NCBI GenBank assembly: GCA_018713335.1
Contig: DVOW01000012.1
Coordinates: 26,918-90,917 of the forward strand
Length of the DNA: 64,000 nt
From: Candidatus Merdivicinus intestinigallinarum
Lineage (GTDB): Bacteria; Bacillota; Clostridia; Oscillospirales; Ruminococcaceae
Reading direction: 5' to 3'
Numbering within the stretch: the first letter of the stretch is position 1; each line of letters starts with the position of its first letter. A program made the position numbers and the translations under genes. Shown here piece by piece: positions 37,836 through 47,166 of this stretch. The notes beneath the pieces are model-generated. The model ran no database searches. It was not told the origin of the DNA and was given only the letters and a program-made list of their open reading frames with translations.

Positions 37836-39061
37836 ACGACCGTGTCATCCGGATCTCCGCGCTGCTCCTGTCTGCCTTCCTCATTATTTATGTGGGCGTC
37901 CAGATCGCGGGGCGCAGGGAACAGCAGTACACTGTCCAGACGGTCTACGACCAGACTGTGACCCAGAGCATCTCGGTGGAAGGGGTGTTCGTCCGGGATG
38001 AAACCGTAATCCCCATTGAAGCCGGCGGCGTTGTGACGCCCCTTTACAGCGTGGGGACCAAGGTGGCCATCAATACCCACCTGGGGGATGTGTACAGCGA
38101 CCAGTCCGCCGTCCGGGCCCAGTACCAGGCCCAGAACCTGGAGGCGTCCATCAGCGCCCTGCAAAAGGCCCAGTCCACCACTTCCAGCACCGATGTGGTG
38201 AAGCCCGACACCTTAAACGGCCAGGCCGCGGACTATGTGTCCCAGCTGCTGGCCGCCCGGGACAAGCAGGATCTGTCCGGGCTTGCCTCCATCAAAAGCG
38301 GCCTCATGGAAACCTTGGCCAAGCGGGCCATTGTGGTGGACGGGGTGGAAAACTACGACGGCCGCATTGCCCAGCTGCAAAGCGACCTTCAGAATGTCCA
38401 GGGACTGGTTTCTACCCAGATCCATTCCTTTACCTCCACAGCCTCCGGTTATTTCGTGGACCATGTGGACGGGCTGGAAGGGACCATGACAAAGGAATAC
38501 CTGGATTCCATGTCGGCCTCCGACCTGCAGAACTGGCTGGCGGGCTATACCGGCTACCAGGCGGACCAGAGCGCTGTCAAAATCGTCGGCACCCACCGGT
38601 GGACCTTCGCCACCGTGGTGACGGAGGAGCAGATGCAGGCCCTGTCCAACCAGTCCCGGGTGACCCTGCGGTTCCCCGGCGCCGGGGACGTCACCTGCTC
38701 CATTGCCGATTCGGTGCGCCAGGAGGAAACTGGGCTTTATAAGCTCTATCTGGAAGGGGATTCCGTCAACGAATACCTGCTGGGTTCCCGGGTGCAGACG
38801 GCGGAAATCGTCATCGACGAGTATCGGGGCATCAAGATCCCCAAGGAGGCCATCCGTTTTGTGGACGACCAGATGGGGGTGTACATCCAAGCCGGGAACA
38901 AGCTGTATTTCCGGTACATCGACCAGATTTACGAAACCACCGACTATATCTTGAGCTACCCGTATTACCAGGGCGGCGCCGATGGGAAAGAATATGTCAA
39001 AATGTATGACACCATTGTGGTGAAGGGCAAGGATCTGTATGATGGAAAGCTTATTGAATGA
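37832..39061 (+). CDS. HlyD-like membrane-anchored periplasmic adaptor-type protein
   Basis: 409 residues. One N-terminal transmembrane helix ([20 protein letters not shown]) is followed by an extracellular region that begins with a biotinyl-lipoyl-like beta segment ([20 protein letters not shown]). A helical hairpin (about 85-200) and a C-terminal beta-rich part ending in [14 protein letters not shown] complete the shape of a HlyD/membrane-fusion protein. No ABC transporter genes adjoin it; it lies before the ylmE-sepF division cluster, a common position in clostridia. Start is TTG overlapping the hfq stop. The role may be in the cell envelope or division rather than export. Confidence 0.7.
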   Translation: MNDRVIRISALLLSAFLIIYVGVQIAGRREQQYTVQTVYDQTVTQSISVEGVFVRDETVIPIEAGGVVTPLYSVGTKVAINTHLGDVYSDQSAVRAQYQAQNLEASISALQKAQSTTSSTDVVKPDTLNGQAADYVSQLLAARDKQDLSGLASIKSGLMETLAKRAIVVDGVENYDGRIAQLQSDLQNVQGLVSTQIHSFTSTASGYFVDHVDGLEGTMTKEYLDSMSASDLQNWLAGYTGYQADQSAVKIVGTHRWTFATVVTEEQMQALSNQSRVTLRFPGAGDVTCSIADSVRQEETGLYKLYLEGDSVNEYLLGSRVQTAEIVIDEYRGIKIPKEAIRFVDDQMGVYIQAGNKLYFRYIDQIYETTDYILSYPYYQGGADGKEYVKMYDTIVVKGKDLYDGKLIE

Positions 39062-39758
39062 CCGCGCTCCGGACGCCCGGACCATCCGGGAGAATATCCG
39101 GGGGATCCGGGAAAGGATGGCGGAGGCCGCCGTTAAGGCGGGGCGGGACCCCGGGGAGATCCAGCTGATGGCGGTGACCAAAACCGTCCCGGCCTCCCGC
39201 GTCAACCTGGCTTTGCAGGAGGGCGTCCGGCTGCTGGGAGAGAACCGGGTGCAGGAGTGCTGTGAAAAATACCAAAATTATGCCTGCGGCGCCAACGCAA
39301 TTCACTTTATCGGACACTTGCAGACCAATAAAATTCGCGATATAATAGACAAAGTGGGAATGATCGAGTCGGTGGATTCCATCCGGCTTTCCGCCGCCCT
39401 TCAGGCGGAATGCGAAAAGCTGGAAAAATCCCTCGATATCCTGCTTCAAGTCAATATCGGGGCGGAGGAAACCAAATCCGGGTTCCTGCCGGAAGCGCTG
39501 CTCCCGGCGGCAAAGGAGATCCGGGAACGGTTCCCCTCCCTGAAAATCCGCGGCCTGATGACCGTCCCGCCCAGGGCGGAGGGGGATTACTGGCTGCAAA
39601 AAACCAGGGAACTTTTTGAAAAAATGAAAGATTCTTCCCCGGAAGGCCATGAACCGGCGGTGCTGTCCATGGGAATGTCGGAGGATTTTGAGGCGGCCAT
39701 TGGCTGCGGCTCCACCCAGGTCCGCATCGGACGGGGGATCTTCGGGGAACGCAAATAA
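39039..39758 (+). CDS. ylmE: YggS/YlmE-family pyridoxal phosphate homeostasis protein
   Basis: About 239 residues. The PLP-binding Lys is in QLMAVTKTVP; LLGENRVQE, IHFIGHLQTNK, LLQVNIGAEETKSGF and LSMGMSEDFEAAIGCGSTQVRIG are the family blocks. It binds PLP and balances B6 and amino-acid pools without known catalysis. Two start ATGs are adjacent (39039, 39042); the second has better spacing to AAGGA. The start lies inside the preceding gene. Confidence 0.92.
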   Translation: MMESLLNDRAPDARTIRENIRGIRERMAEAAVKAGRDPGEIQLMAVTKTVPASRVNLALQEGVRLLGENRVQECCEKYQNYACGANAIHFIGHLQTNKIRDIIDKVGMIESVDSIRLSAALQAECEKLEKSLDILLQVNIGAEETKSGFLPEALLPAAKEIRERFPSLKIRGLMTVPPRAEGDYWLQKTRELFEKMKDSSPEGHEPAVLSMGMSEDFEAAIGCGSTQVRIGRGIFGERK

Positions 39759-39775
39759 AAGAAAGGCGGAGAGCA

Positions 39776-40237
39776 ATGGGTTTTGTTGGAAAACTGAGAG
39801 ATATGTTTACCGAATACGACGACGAGTACGATGAGCAGATGGAAGACGCGCCTGAGATCGACGATTTCGACCAGATCAAACGGGAAAGCGCCCAGACCAG
39901 CTACGACATCCCTCCTTCCGCTGCGGCCAACCGCAGCAAGGTGGTGAATATCCACGCCACCACCCAGCTTCAGGTGGTGCTGGTAAAGCCCGAGCGTTTT
40001 GAGGACGCCCGGAGCATCGCGGAGCATTTAAACGCCAAACGCACGGTGGTTTTAAACTTAGAGTCTGCGTCGCCGGAGCTGTCCAGAAGGCTTCTGGACT
40101 TTTTAAGCGGCGTTGCTTTCGCAAACCACGGCGAGGTGCAGCGGGTGGCCGCGGCAACCTTCATTATCCTGCCCTCCAACGTAAACCTCATGGGCAACCT
40201 TCTGGATGAACTGGAAGACAGCGGCGTTTATTTTTAA
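39776..40237 (+). CDS. sepF: Cell division protein SepF
   Basis: 153 residues. The N-terminal amphipathic membrane-binding helix (MGFVGKLRDMF) is followed by an acidic linker and the SepF domain (VVLVKPERFEDARSIAEHL, TVVLNLES, LDFLSGVAFA, FIILPSNV). It tethers FtsZ to the membrane. AAAGGCGGAG precedes the ATG. Its stop overlaps the ylmH start by one base. Confidence 0.95.
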   Translation: MGFVGKLRDMFTEYDDEYDEQMEDAPEIDDFDQIKRESAQTSYDIPPSAAANRSKVVNIHATTQLQVVLVKPERFEDARSIAEHLNAKRTVVLNLESASPELSRRLLDFLSGVAFANHGEVQRVAAATFIILPSNVNLMGNLLDELEDSGVYF

Positions 40238-40992
40238 TGGATAAGCAGCAAAAGGAACAGGAATATTTCCTGGCCCGCATCCGCAGCCTTTTTGACCTGT
40301 GCCAACGGCAGGGATGCCCGAAATTTTCGGACTTCCTCACCGAGGAGCAGGCGGCCCAGATCCGCCCTTTGGCGGAACGCTCCGGGCTGGGCACCCTTTT
40401 CTGGGGCGGCTTTCAGGGGGCTTCGCGGGTGATGCTGGGGGTATTCCCGGACTGGATGGACCCGGACCCGGAGGAATTCCCCATTGTGGGGTGCACCTTC
40501 CGGTATCCGGCGGCATACGCTTTGACCCACCGGGACTTCTTAGGCTCTTTGATGGCCCAGCAGATCCGGCGGGAAATGGTGGGGGATATTGTGGTGCAGG
40601 CCGGGGAAACCTACGTCTTTGCCGACAAACGGGTGGAAAAGGTCCTGCTGACGCAGATCGACCGGATCGGAAGGGTTGGCGTTCAGATAGAAAAAGGGAC
40701 GCCGGCCGATTTCCAGGTGATCCAGGATTTCCGGGAAATAAAGGGAACCCTTGCTTCCCTGCGGCTGGACGCTGCGGTGGCCTTGTGCTGCGGTGTCAGC
40801 CGGGAAAAGGCGTCGGCCCTGATCAGTGCGGGGATGGTGCAGAAAAACCACTGCCCTGCGGAAAACGGCAGTATCCAGCTGGCGGACGGCGATGTCCTCA
40901 CGGTCCGGGGAAAAGGGAAGTTCCGCCTGGAAACAGACGGCGTCCTGACCCGGAAGGGGAGGATCGCCGTGCGCATTTTGCAGTATCTTTAA
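40237..40992 (+). CDS. ylmH: YlmH-family S4-domain RNA-binding protein
   Basis: 251 residues. A YlmH N-terminal region (residues 1-170, including FWGGFQGASRVMLGVFPDW and RYPAAYALTHRDFLGSLM) is followed by an S4 domain (LRLDAAVALCCGVSREKAS through VLTVRGKGKFRL). Bacillus YlmH binds stalled 50S-tRNA complexes in ribosome rescue. It lies between sepF and divIVA, as in other firmicutes. Confidence 0.92.
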   Translation: MDKQQKEQEYFLARIRSLFDLCQRQGCPKFSDFLTEEQAAQIRPLAERSGLGTLFWGGFQGASRVMLGVFPDWMDPDPEEFPIVGCTFRYPAAYALTHRDFLGSLMAQQIRREMVGDIVVQAGETYVFADKRVEKVLLTQIDRIGRVGVQIEKGTPADFQVIQDFREIKGTLASLRLDAAVALCCGVSREKASALISAGMVQKNHCPAENGSIQLADGDVLTVRGKGKFRLETDGVLTRKGRIAVRILQYL

Positions 40993-41003
40993 ACAGAAAA
41001 TCC

Positions 41004-41052
41004 GCAAAGCCCTCGGAAAAGCCGGGCCTTTCGGCTTTTCCGGCGGCTTTGC
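41004..41052 (+). other. Long hairpin between ylmH and divIVA
   Basis: GCAAAGCC (41004-41011) pairs with GGCTTTGC (41045-41052), and inside it GGAAAAGCC pairs with CGGCTTTTCC. There is no T run, so it is more likely an mRNA-stabilising or processing structure than a terminator. Confidence 0.6.
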
Positions 41053-41076
41053 GCCAGAAAAGGAAAGGTGAAAAGG

Positions 41077-41943
41077 ATGTCCAGCAAATCTTCGGAGAAG
41101 CTCTTTGAAAAGGCCGCTTTCGGCTACCGGACCGAGGAAGTGGACCGGTATATTGAGCAGATGAACGCACAGATTCGTTCTTTGGAAGCGGAAAAGGCCG
41201 ATATGATCGGGAAAATGAAGATCCTTGCGGAAAAAATCAACGAGTACCGCCAGGATGAGGCAAATCTGAAAGACGCCCTCCTGGGGGCGCAGAAAATGGG
41301 GAACGCCATTGTGAGCGAGGCCAAGGCCAAGGCGGACCGGATGGTTTCCGACGCCAAGAACCGTTCCGAACGGATGCTTTCCGAGGCCCAGCGCGCCGCC
41401 GACGAAGCGGTGGGCGGCATCCGGGCCCAGGTGGAGCACGAAAAGCTGACCATGGCCAAAATGCAGAAGGAGGTTTCTGATTTTAAAGCCAAGCTCCTTT
41501 CCCTTTACAAGGTGCATTTAAACGCTTTGAACAGCCTTCCGGACATGGAGGAGGAATACGAGGCCATTTATAACACCCGGGTCCGCCCCTCCTACGCCCA
41601 GCCGGAGCCTCCGGCTCCGGAACAGCCCCTCCAGGAAAGCCCCCAGGTGGCGGAGCCTGTCCAGACAGAACAGCCCCAGGTGACCGCCCCCCAGCCTATG
41701 GAGCCGGCGGCCGCAGCCATCAAGCAGCCGGAACCCGCGGCTGCCCAAACGGAGAAGGGGCCTGCCCACGGCCTTTCCCCGGAGGAATCCACCACTGTCC
41801 GGTTCGATAAGGCAGGTAAGGCCGCCCCGGCCCCCAAAGAGGAGGAGCCGCCTGTCACGACCGTGAACCGGCCGGCCCACAAGCTGAGCTTTGAGGAAAA
41901 ATTCGGCGACCTGAAGTTCGGCAAAAATAACCCCGCCAGATAA
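41077..41943 (+). CDS. divIVA: DivIVA-domain cell division protein
   Basis: 288 residues. The N-terminal DivIVA domain (LFEKAAFGYRTEEVDRYIEQM) and a long coiled coil (about 25-150) are followed by a Pro/Glu/Gln-rich low-complexity tail and a conserved short C-terminus (LSFEEKFGDLKFGK). It should recruit partners to septa and poles. The ATG at 41077 follows AAAGGTG; a GTG at 41068 is the alternative. Confidence 0.88.
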   Translation: MSSKSSEKLFEKAAFGYRTEEVDRYIEQMNAQIRSLEAEKADMIGKMKILAEKINEYRQDEANLKDALLGAQKMGNAIVSEAKAKADRMVSDAKNRSERMLSEAQRAADEAVGGIRAQVEHEKLTMAKMQKEVSDFKAKLLSLYKVHLNALNSLPDMEEEYEAIYNTRVRPSYAQPEPPAPEQPLQESPQVAEPVQTEQPQVTAPQPMEPAAAAIKQPEPAAAQTEKGPAHGLSPEESTTVRFDKAGKAAPAPKEEEPPVTTVNRPAHKLSFEEKFGDLKFGKNNPAR

Positions 41944-41978
41944 CTTGAGTTTACAAATAAAAGGAGAGAACCAAATCC

Positions 41979-44774
41979 ATGCCACAGGAAAAACGAGATT
42001 ACAACCAGACATTGAATCTCCCCAAGACCAGCTTCGACATGCGGGCCGGCCTTCCTAAAAAAGAGCCCAAATTTGTGGAGCACTGGGACGAGATGGACCT
42101 GTACCAGAGACTGCTGGACCGCAACAAGGACAAACCCCTTTACGTCCTCCACGACGGCCCCCCCTACGCCAACGGCGACATCCATCTGGGCACTTCTCTG
42201 AACAAGGTGCTCAAAGACATCATTGTCAAATATAAAAACATGACCGGCTTCAACTCCCCCTATGTCCCCGGCTGGGATACCCACGGCCTTCCCACCGAGC
42301 TGAAGGCCTTAAAGGCCATCGGCATGGACAAGGACAAAGCTACCCCCGCCGAGATCCGCCGCCAGTGCCGGGAATTTGCCATGAGCTATGTGGACATCCA
42401 GAAAAAGCAGTTCATGCGCCTGGGCGTCACCGGCGACTTCAAGGACCCCTACATCACCCTGAAACCCGAATTTGAGGCGGAACAGGTGAAGGTGTTCGGT
42501 GAAATGGCCAAAAAGGGCCTCATTTACCGGGGCATGAAGCCGGTTTACTGGTGCGCTGAGTGCGGCACCGCTTTGGCTGAAGCGGAAATCGAGTACGCCG
42601 ACGACCCCTGCGTCACCGTTTATGTGAAATTCAAGGTCACTGACGACAAGGGCGTTTTCTCCGCCGCCGGGATCGACGTGGACAAAACCTACTTCGTCAT
42701 CTGGACCACCACCACCTGGACCCTGCCCGGCAACCTGGCCGTCTGCCTGGGGCCCGACATCGAATACACCGCTGTGAAAGCAAACAGCGAGTATTACATC
42801 ATGGCCAAAGAACTGGCCCCCAACGCCATGAAGGCTGCCGGCATCGAGGACTACGAGTTTGTTGGCTCCTTCACCGGCAAAGAGCTGGAATACATGAAAA
42901 CCGCCCATCCTTTCTTAGACCGCACCTCCCTGGTCATCGTGGGCGACCACGTCACCCTGGAAAGCGGCACCGGCTGCGTCCACACCGCCCCGGCTTTCGG
43001 TGTGGAGGACTTTGATGTCTGCAAGAATTATCCGGAAATCGAGCTGGTTGTCCCCGTGGACGCTTCCGGCCGTCAGACCGCTGAGGCGGGCGATTTCATC
43101 GCCGGGCAGACCCTGGAGGAATCCAACAAGACCATTTACGCCCGGATGGAAAAGGACGGCTCCCTCTTCGCTTCCCAGAAAATCACCCACTCCTATCCCC
43201 ATTGCTGGCGCTGCAAGGAGCCGGTCATGTTCCGGGCCACTGACCAGTGGTTCTGCTCTGTGGACGCCATCAAGGACGACGCCATCAAAGCCATCGAAAG
43301 CGTTGAGTGGATCCCCGAATGGGGCGAGGAGCGCATCAAAGGCATGGTTCGGGACCGCCGGGACTGGTGCATTTCCCGCCAGCGCAAATGGGGCGTGCCC
43401 ATTCCCATCCTCTACTGCAAAGACTGCGGCAAGCCCATTGTCAACGATACGACTATCGAGGCCATTTCCGAAATGTTCCGGAAGGAAGGCTCCGATTCCT
43501 GGTACTTGAAAGAGCCTTCTGAGTTCCTGCCTGCGGATTTCGCCTGCGAGTGCGGCTGCAAGGAATTTGAGAAGGAGCAGGACATCCTGGACGTTTGGTT
43601 CGATTCCGGCACAACCCACGCCGCCGTTTTGAAACAGCGCCCCGACTTAAAATGGCCCGCCGACCTTTACCTGGAGGGCGCCGACCAGTACCGGGGATGG
43701 TTCCAGTCGAGTCTTCTGACCGCTGTGGCCACCACCGGTCAGGCTCCTTACAAGGCTGTCTGCACCCACGGCTGGGTAGTGGATGGCGAAGGCAAGGCCA
43801 TGCACAAATCCGCGGGGAACTCCATTTCTCCCGATGAGATCATCAGCCAGTACGGCGCGGATATCCTCCGCCTGTGGGTGGCTTCCTCCGACTACCACGC
43901 CGACATCCGCCTGTCCAACGACATCTTAAAACAGCTTTCCGAGGCCTACCGCAAAATCCGCAACACCGCCCGGTACATCCTTGGCAACCTGGACGGCTTC
44001 GATCCCGACACTGACCGGGTTTCCCCCGAGGAGCTGACCGAGCTGGACAAATGGGCCTATGAGCAGCTGGACACTTTGATCGACAAGGTCCGGGCCGGCT
44101 ATGACGCCCTGGATTACCATGTGGCCTTCCACGCCATCCACAATTTCTGCGTGGTGGAAATGTCCAGCTTCTACCTGGATATCATCAAAGACCGGCTGTA
44201 CTGCGAGAAACGGGACGGCGTCCTCCGCCGGGCCGCCCAGACCGCCATGTACGACATCCTGTCCGCTTTGACCCGGCTGGCCGCGCCTATTTTGGTGTTC
44301 ACCTGCGAGGAGATCTGGCAGCACCTGCCCGCGTCCAAAGAACTGGACATGGAAAGCGTCTTCTTTAACGATATGCCCGAAAAAGCCAATATTCCTGTTT
44401 CCGACGCCTTCAACGAGAAATGGGATATGATTTACCAGGTGCGGGCCGATGTGCTCAAGGCCCTGGAGCCCAAACGAGCTTCCAAGGAAATCGGCAAATC
44501 CACCGACGCCAAGATCACCCTGACCTGCGACGGCGAGCTTTACGACCGGCTGAAAGCCGTTGAAAGCGAGCTGGCTCCTGTCTTTATCGTTTCCGAGGCG
44601 GAAGTGATGAAAGGGGATTCCGGCGAGTTTGCCGGGGAAACCGAGGGTCTTTTCGTCACGGCGGTTTTGTCCCAGGGGGAAAAATGCGAACGCTGCTGGC
44701 TGCATGACCACACTGTCGGCCAGAACCCCGAGCATCCCACCCTGTGCGCCCGCTGCGCCTCTGTTGTGGAATAA
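41979..44774 (+). CDS. ileS: Isoleucyl-tRNA synthetase
   Basis: 931 residues, class I. HDGPPYANGDIHLGTSLNKV carries the HIGH-type motif in the form HLGT. WTTTTWTLPGNLAV and GTGCVHTAPAFGVED belong to the editing domain. The KMSKS loop reads KAMHKSAGNSIS. The C-terminal zinc finger is GEKCERCW...LCARC. It charges tRNA-Ile. No T-box leader is visible upstream; it seems to be read from the divIVA transcript. The ATG follows AAAGGAGAG. Confidence 0.96.
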   Translation: MPQEKRDYNQTLNLPKTSFDMRAGLPKKEPKFVEHWDEMDLYQRLLDRNKDKPLYVLHDGPPYANGDIHLGTSLNKVLKDIIVKYKNMTGFNSPYVPGWDTHGLPTELKALKAIGMDKDKATPAEIRRQCREFAMSYVDIQKKQFMRLGVTGDFKDPYITLKPEFEAEQVKVFGEMAKKGLIYRGMKPVYWCAECGTALAEAEIEYADDPCVTVYVKFKVTDDKGVFSAAGIDVDKTYFVIWTTTTWTLPGNLAVCLGPDIEYTAVKANSEYYIMAKELAPNAMKAAGIEDYEFVGSFTGKELEYMKTAHPFLDRTSLVIVGDHVTLESGTGCVHTAPAFGVEDFDVCKNYPEIELVVPVDASGRQTAEAGDFIAGQTLEESNKTIYARMEKDGSLFASQKITHSYPHCWRCKEPVMFRATDQWFCSVDAIKDDAIKAIESVEWIPEWGEERIKGMVRDRRDWCISRQRKWGVPIPILYCKDCGKPIVNDTTIEAISEMFRKEGSDSWYLKEPSEFLPADFACECGCKEFEKEQDILDVWFDSGTTHAAVLKQRPDLKWPADLYLEGADQYRGWFQSSLLTAVATTGQAPYKAVCTHGWVVDGEGKAMHKSAGNSISPDEIISQYGADILRLWVASSDYHADIRLSNDILKQLSEAYRKIRNTARYILGNLDGFDPDTDRVSPEELTELDKWAYEQLDTLIDKVRAGYDALDYHVAFHAIHNFCVVEMSSFYLDIIKDRLYCEKRDGVLRRAAQTAMYDILSALTRLAAPILVFTCEEIWQHLPASKELDMESVFFNDMPEKANIPVSDAFNEKWDMIYQVRADVLKALEPKRASKEIGKSTDAKITLTCDGELYDRLKAVESELAPVFIVSEAEVMKGDSGEFAGETEGLFVTAVLSQGEKCERCWLHDHTVGQNPEHPTLCARCASVVE

Positions 44775-44782
44775 AAATGAAT

Positions 44783-44814
44783 ATTGCCGCCGGAGAGTTT
44801 TTTCCAGCGGCAAT
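44783..44814 (+). terminator. Hairpin after ileS, possible weak terminator
   Basis: ATTGCCGC (44783-44790) pairs with GCGGCAAT (44807-44814), followed only by TTCCCC. The weak tail may allow read-through to lspA. Confidence 0.5.
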
Positions 44815-44864
44815 TTCCCCTGTCTTGAAAACCTTTCCAACCAAAACGAAAGGAACATCCGCTT

Positions 44865-45353
44865 ATGAAACGTTATCTTGCCCTTTTACTGTCCGTTGTG
44901 CTGGTGGTGCTGGACCAGGTGTTCAAGCTGCTGGCCCACGCCCATTTAAAACCTATCGACACCTACCCCATTATTGAAGACGTCCTCCACCTGACCTACC
45001 TGGAAAACCGGGGCGCTGCTTTCGGCATGATGGAAGGGCAGACCTGGCTCCTCATCTGGGGCACCGGCCTGATCCTCCTCGTTATGATCCTTGCGGTGAT
45101 GATCGGGAAGATCCCGGGGACCCTGCCCAATGTGATCGTCTGCGTCATTATCGGAGGCGGTGTGGGGAACCTCATCGACCGGGTGTACCGGGGGTATGTC
45201 ATCGACTATATCCAGGTGCGGTTCGTGGACTTCGCCATCTTTAACTTCGCCGATATCTGCGTGGTGGTAGGCGTGGCGGCCCTGGTCCTTTACATCTTCT
45301 GCCACGAATTTGCCGCCAGGAAAAAAGAGGGGAAGGAGCAGAAGGTTGGCTGA
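44865..45353 (+). CDS. lspA: Lipoprotein signal peptidase (signal peptidase II)
   Basis: 162 residues with four transmembrane helices. The two catalytic aspartates are in GGGVGNLIDRVYRGYVIDYI and IFNFADICVVVG. TYLENRGAAFGM is the third conserved block. It cleaves prolipoproteins at the lipobox, for example that of the lipoprotein at 12.2 kb. AAAGGAA precedes the ATG. Confidence 0.95.
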   Translation: MKRYLALLLSVVLVVLDQVFKLLAHAHLKPIDTYPIIEDVLHLTYLENRGAAFGMMEGQTWLLIWGTGLILLVMILAVMIGKIPGTLPNVIVCVIIGGGVGNLIDRVYRGYVIDYIQVRFVDFAIFNFADICVVVGVAALVLYIFCHEFAARKKEGKEQKVG

Positions 45354-46290
45354 CGTCATGGGGGAAACCCTGCTGTTCTGCCCGGAACCGGAGGACGCCG
45401 GGAGCCGCCTGGACGCCTTTCTGGCCCTCAATCTGGAGGGGAAGACCCGTTCCGCTGTCCAAAAGCTCATGGATCAGGGGAAGGTGCTGGTCAACGGCAA
45501 GACCGGCCGGAAAAACGACAAGGTAAAGCCCGGGGATTCTATCCAGGTGGAAATCCCGGAGCCGGAACCCCTGGAGCTGCTGCCCCAGGACATCCCTTTG
45601 GACATTGTCTACGAGGATGAGCACCTGCTGGTGGTCAACAAGCCCAAAGGCATGGTGGTCCACCCGGCCCCGGGGAACCCGGACGGCACTTTGGTCAACG
45701 CCCTGCTGTACCACTGCGGCGAGAGCCTTTCCGGCATCAACGGGGTCATCCGCCCCGGCATTGTCCACCGCATCGACAAGGACACTTCCGGCCTTTTGAT
45801 GGTGGCCAAAAACGACCTGGCCCACCAGTCCCTGGCCGCCCAGATCGCCGCCCACACCTTCACCCGGATGTACAATACGGTGGTATACGGCAATCTGAAA
45901 ACCGACGAAGGGACCATTTCCGCCCCCATTGCCCGGCACCCCACCGACCGGAAGAAAATGGCGGTGGTCCCCGGCGGACGGGAGGCCGTCACCCATTACC
46001 GGGTGCTGGAACGGCTGCCCGGCTTTACATTAGTGGAATGCAGGCTGGAAACCGGCCGCACCCACCAGATCCGGGTGCATATGGCCCACATCGGTCATCC
46101 TGTGGCCGGGGACCCGGTTTACGGACCGAAAAAATGTATCACAAGCCTAAATGGCCAATGCCTTCACGCCCGGCTTCTGGGCTTTGTCCACCCGGCCACC
46201 GGGGAATACATGGAGTTTGACAGCGGCCTGCCCCCTTATTTTACGGACTTTCTCGAAAAACTCCGGCGGAAGGGAGGGGCTTTGGAATGA
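45346..46290 (+). CDS. rluD: RluD-family 23S rRNA pseudouridine synthase
   Basis: 314 residues from TTG 45346. An S4 RNA-binding domain (SRLDAFLALNLEGKTRSAVQK) precedes the catalytic domain with HRIDKDTSGLLMVAK, whose Asp is the nucleophile, and LETGRTHQIRVHMAHIGHPV. The TTG is 7 bp behind GAAGGAG and overlaps lspA; ATG at 45358 is the alternative. The lspA-rluD pairing is conserved in firmicutes (ylyB). Confidence 0.93.
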   Translation: MADVMGETLLFCPEPEDAGSRLDAFLALNLEGKTRSAVQKLMDQGKVLVNGKTGRKNDKVKPGDSIQVEIPEPEPLELLPQDIPLDIVYEDEHLLVVNKPKGMVVHPAPGNPDGTLVNALLYHCGESLSGINGVIRPGIVHRIDKDTSGLLMVAKNDLAHQSLAAQIAAHTFTRMYNTVVYGNLKTDEGTISAPIARHPTDRKKMAVVPGGREAVTHYRVLERLPGFTLVECRLETGRTHQIRVHMAHIGHPVAGDPVYGPKKCITSLNGQCLHARLLGFVHPATGEYMEFDSGLPPYFTDFLEKLRRKGGALE

Positions 46291-47123
46291 ACCTCTCTCA
46301 GATCCTCTTAGTCACCGACTGCGACGGCACCCTGCTGCGGGACGATAAAACCATTTCCCAAAAGGATTTGGAGGCCATTGCCCGGTTCCGGGAATTGGGC
46401 GGGAATTTCACTATCGCCACCGGCCGTTCCCTGCCCACCGTGTCCTCCATTTTGGAGCTTTTGAAGCCCGACCTGCCGGTGATCCTCTATAACGGTTCCA
46501 TGCTGTACGACCCGGTGGAGAAAACGCCGGTTTGGACAGCGGAAATTCCACGATCCGCACGTTTTTTGGTGGAAAAATCCATGGAACGCTACGGGTCGGA
46601 GCTGGGGGTGGAGGTGCTGACCCCGGAAGGGCTCCACGTCATCCAGTTTACCCCGGTGATTGACGAGCATTTGAACGGCCCCCTCAAAGCCGAATACCGG
46701 CTGTCCAGCCTTGCGGAGGTCGCGCCTCTCCAATGGCTCAAGGTGATGTTCGCCCTGCCCGCGGAAGAAATGGAGGACCTGAAGGCGTTTTTGGACAGCT
46801 TCGGGGAATTGGGGGCCCGGTACGTCCGTTCCGAAAAGCTCTATTTTGAGATACTCCCGGCCCACGCCTCCAAAGGCGCGGCGCTGAAAATGCTCTGCGG
46901 AAAAACGGGGCTCTCCTTACAATATACCGCGGCCATCGGCGACTGCGACAACGACCTGGAAATGCTTTACGAAGCCGCTGTGGGATTTGTCACCGCCAAC
47001 GCCTACCCGTCTGTCAAAGAAAAGGTGGGGCGGGTGACAGCTTCCAATGAAGAAGGCGCGGTTTCCGCTGTGATTGGGGAGATTCTGGAAAAAGGGGAGG
47101 CCCTTTTCCTTGAGAAACCCTAG
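46287..47123 (+). CDS. Cof-type HAD-superfamily phosphatase
   Basis: 278 residues. Motif I is VTDCDGTLLRDDKTIS with the nucleophile Asp; FTIATGRSLPTV is motif II and AAIGDCDNDLEML motif IV, with a Cof-type (C2B) cap between. It dephosphorylates sugar phosphates or cofactors such as FMN; the substrate is not predictable. ATGA overlap with rluD. Confidence 0.9.
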   Translation: MNLSQILLVTDCDGTLLRDDKTISQKDLEAIARFRELGGNFTIATGRSLPTVSSILELLKPDLPVILYNGSMLYDPVEKTPVWTAEIPRSARFLVEKSMERYGSELGVEVLTPEGLHVIQFTPVIDEHLNGPLKAEYRLSSLAEVAPLQWLKVMFALPAEEMEDLKAFLDSFGELGARYVRSEKLYFEILPAHASKGAALKMLCGKTGLSLQYTAAIGDCDNDLEMLYEAAVGFVTANAYPSVKEKVGRVTASNEEGAVSAVIGEILEKGEALFLEKP

Positions 47124-47166
47124 CTGTAATAACCTTTTGCCAATTTAACGAAAGGAATGAAAGTTT

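Noticed and set aside
41944..41978. T-box leader before ileS
   Set aside because: The gap to divIVA is only 35 bp, far too short for a T-box.
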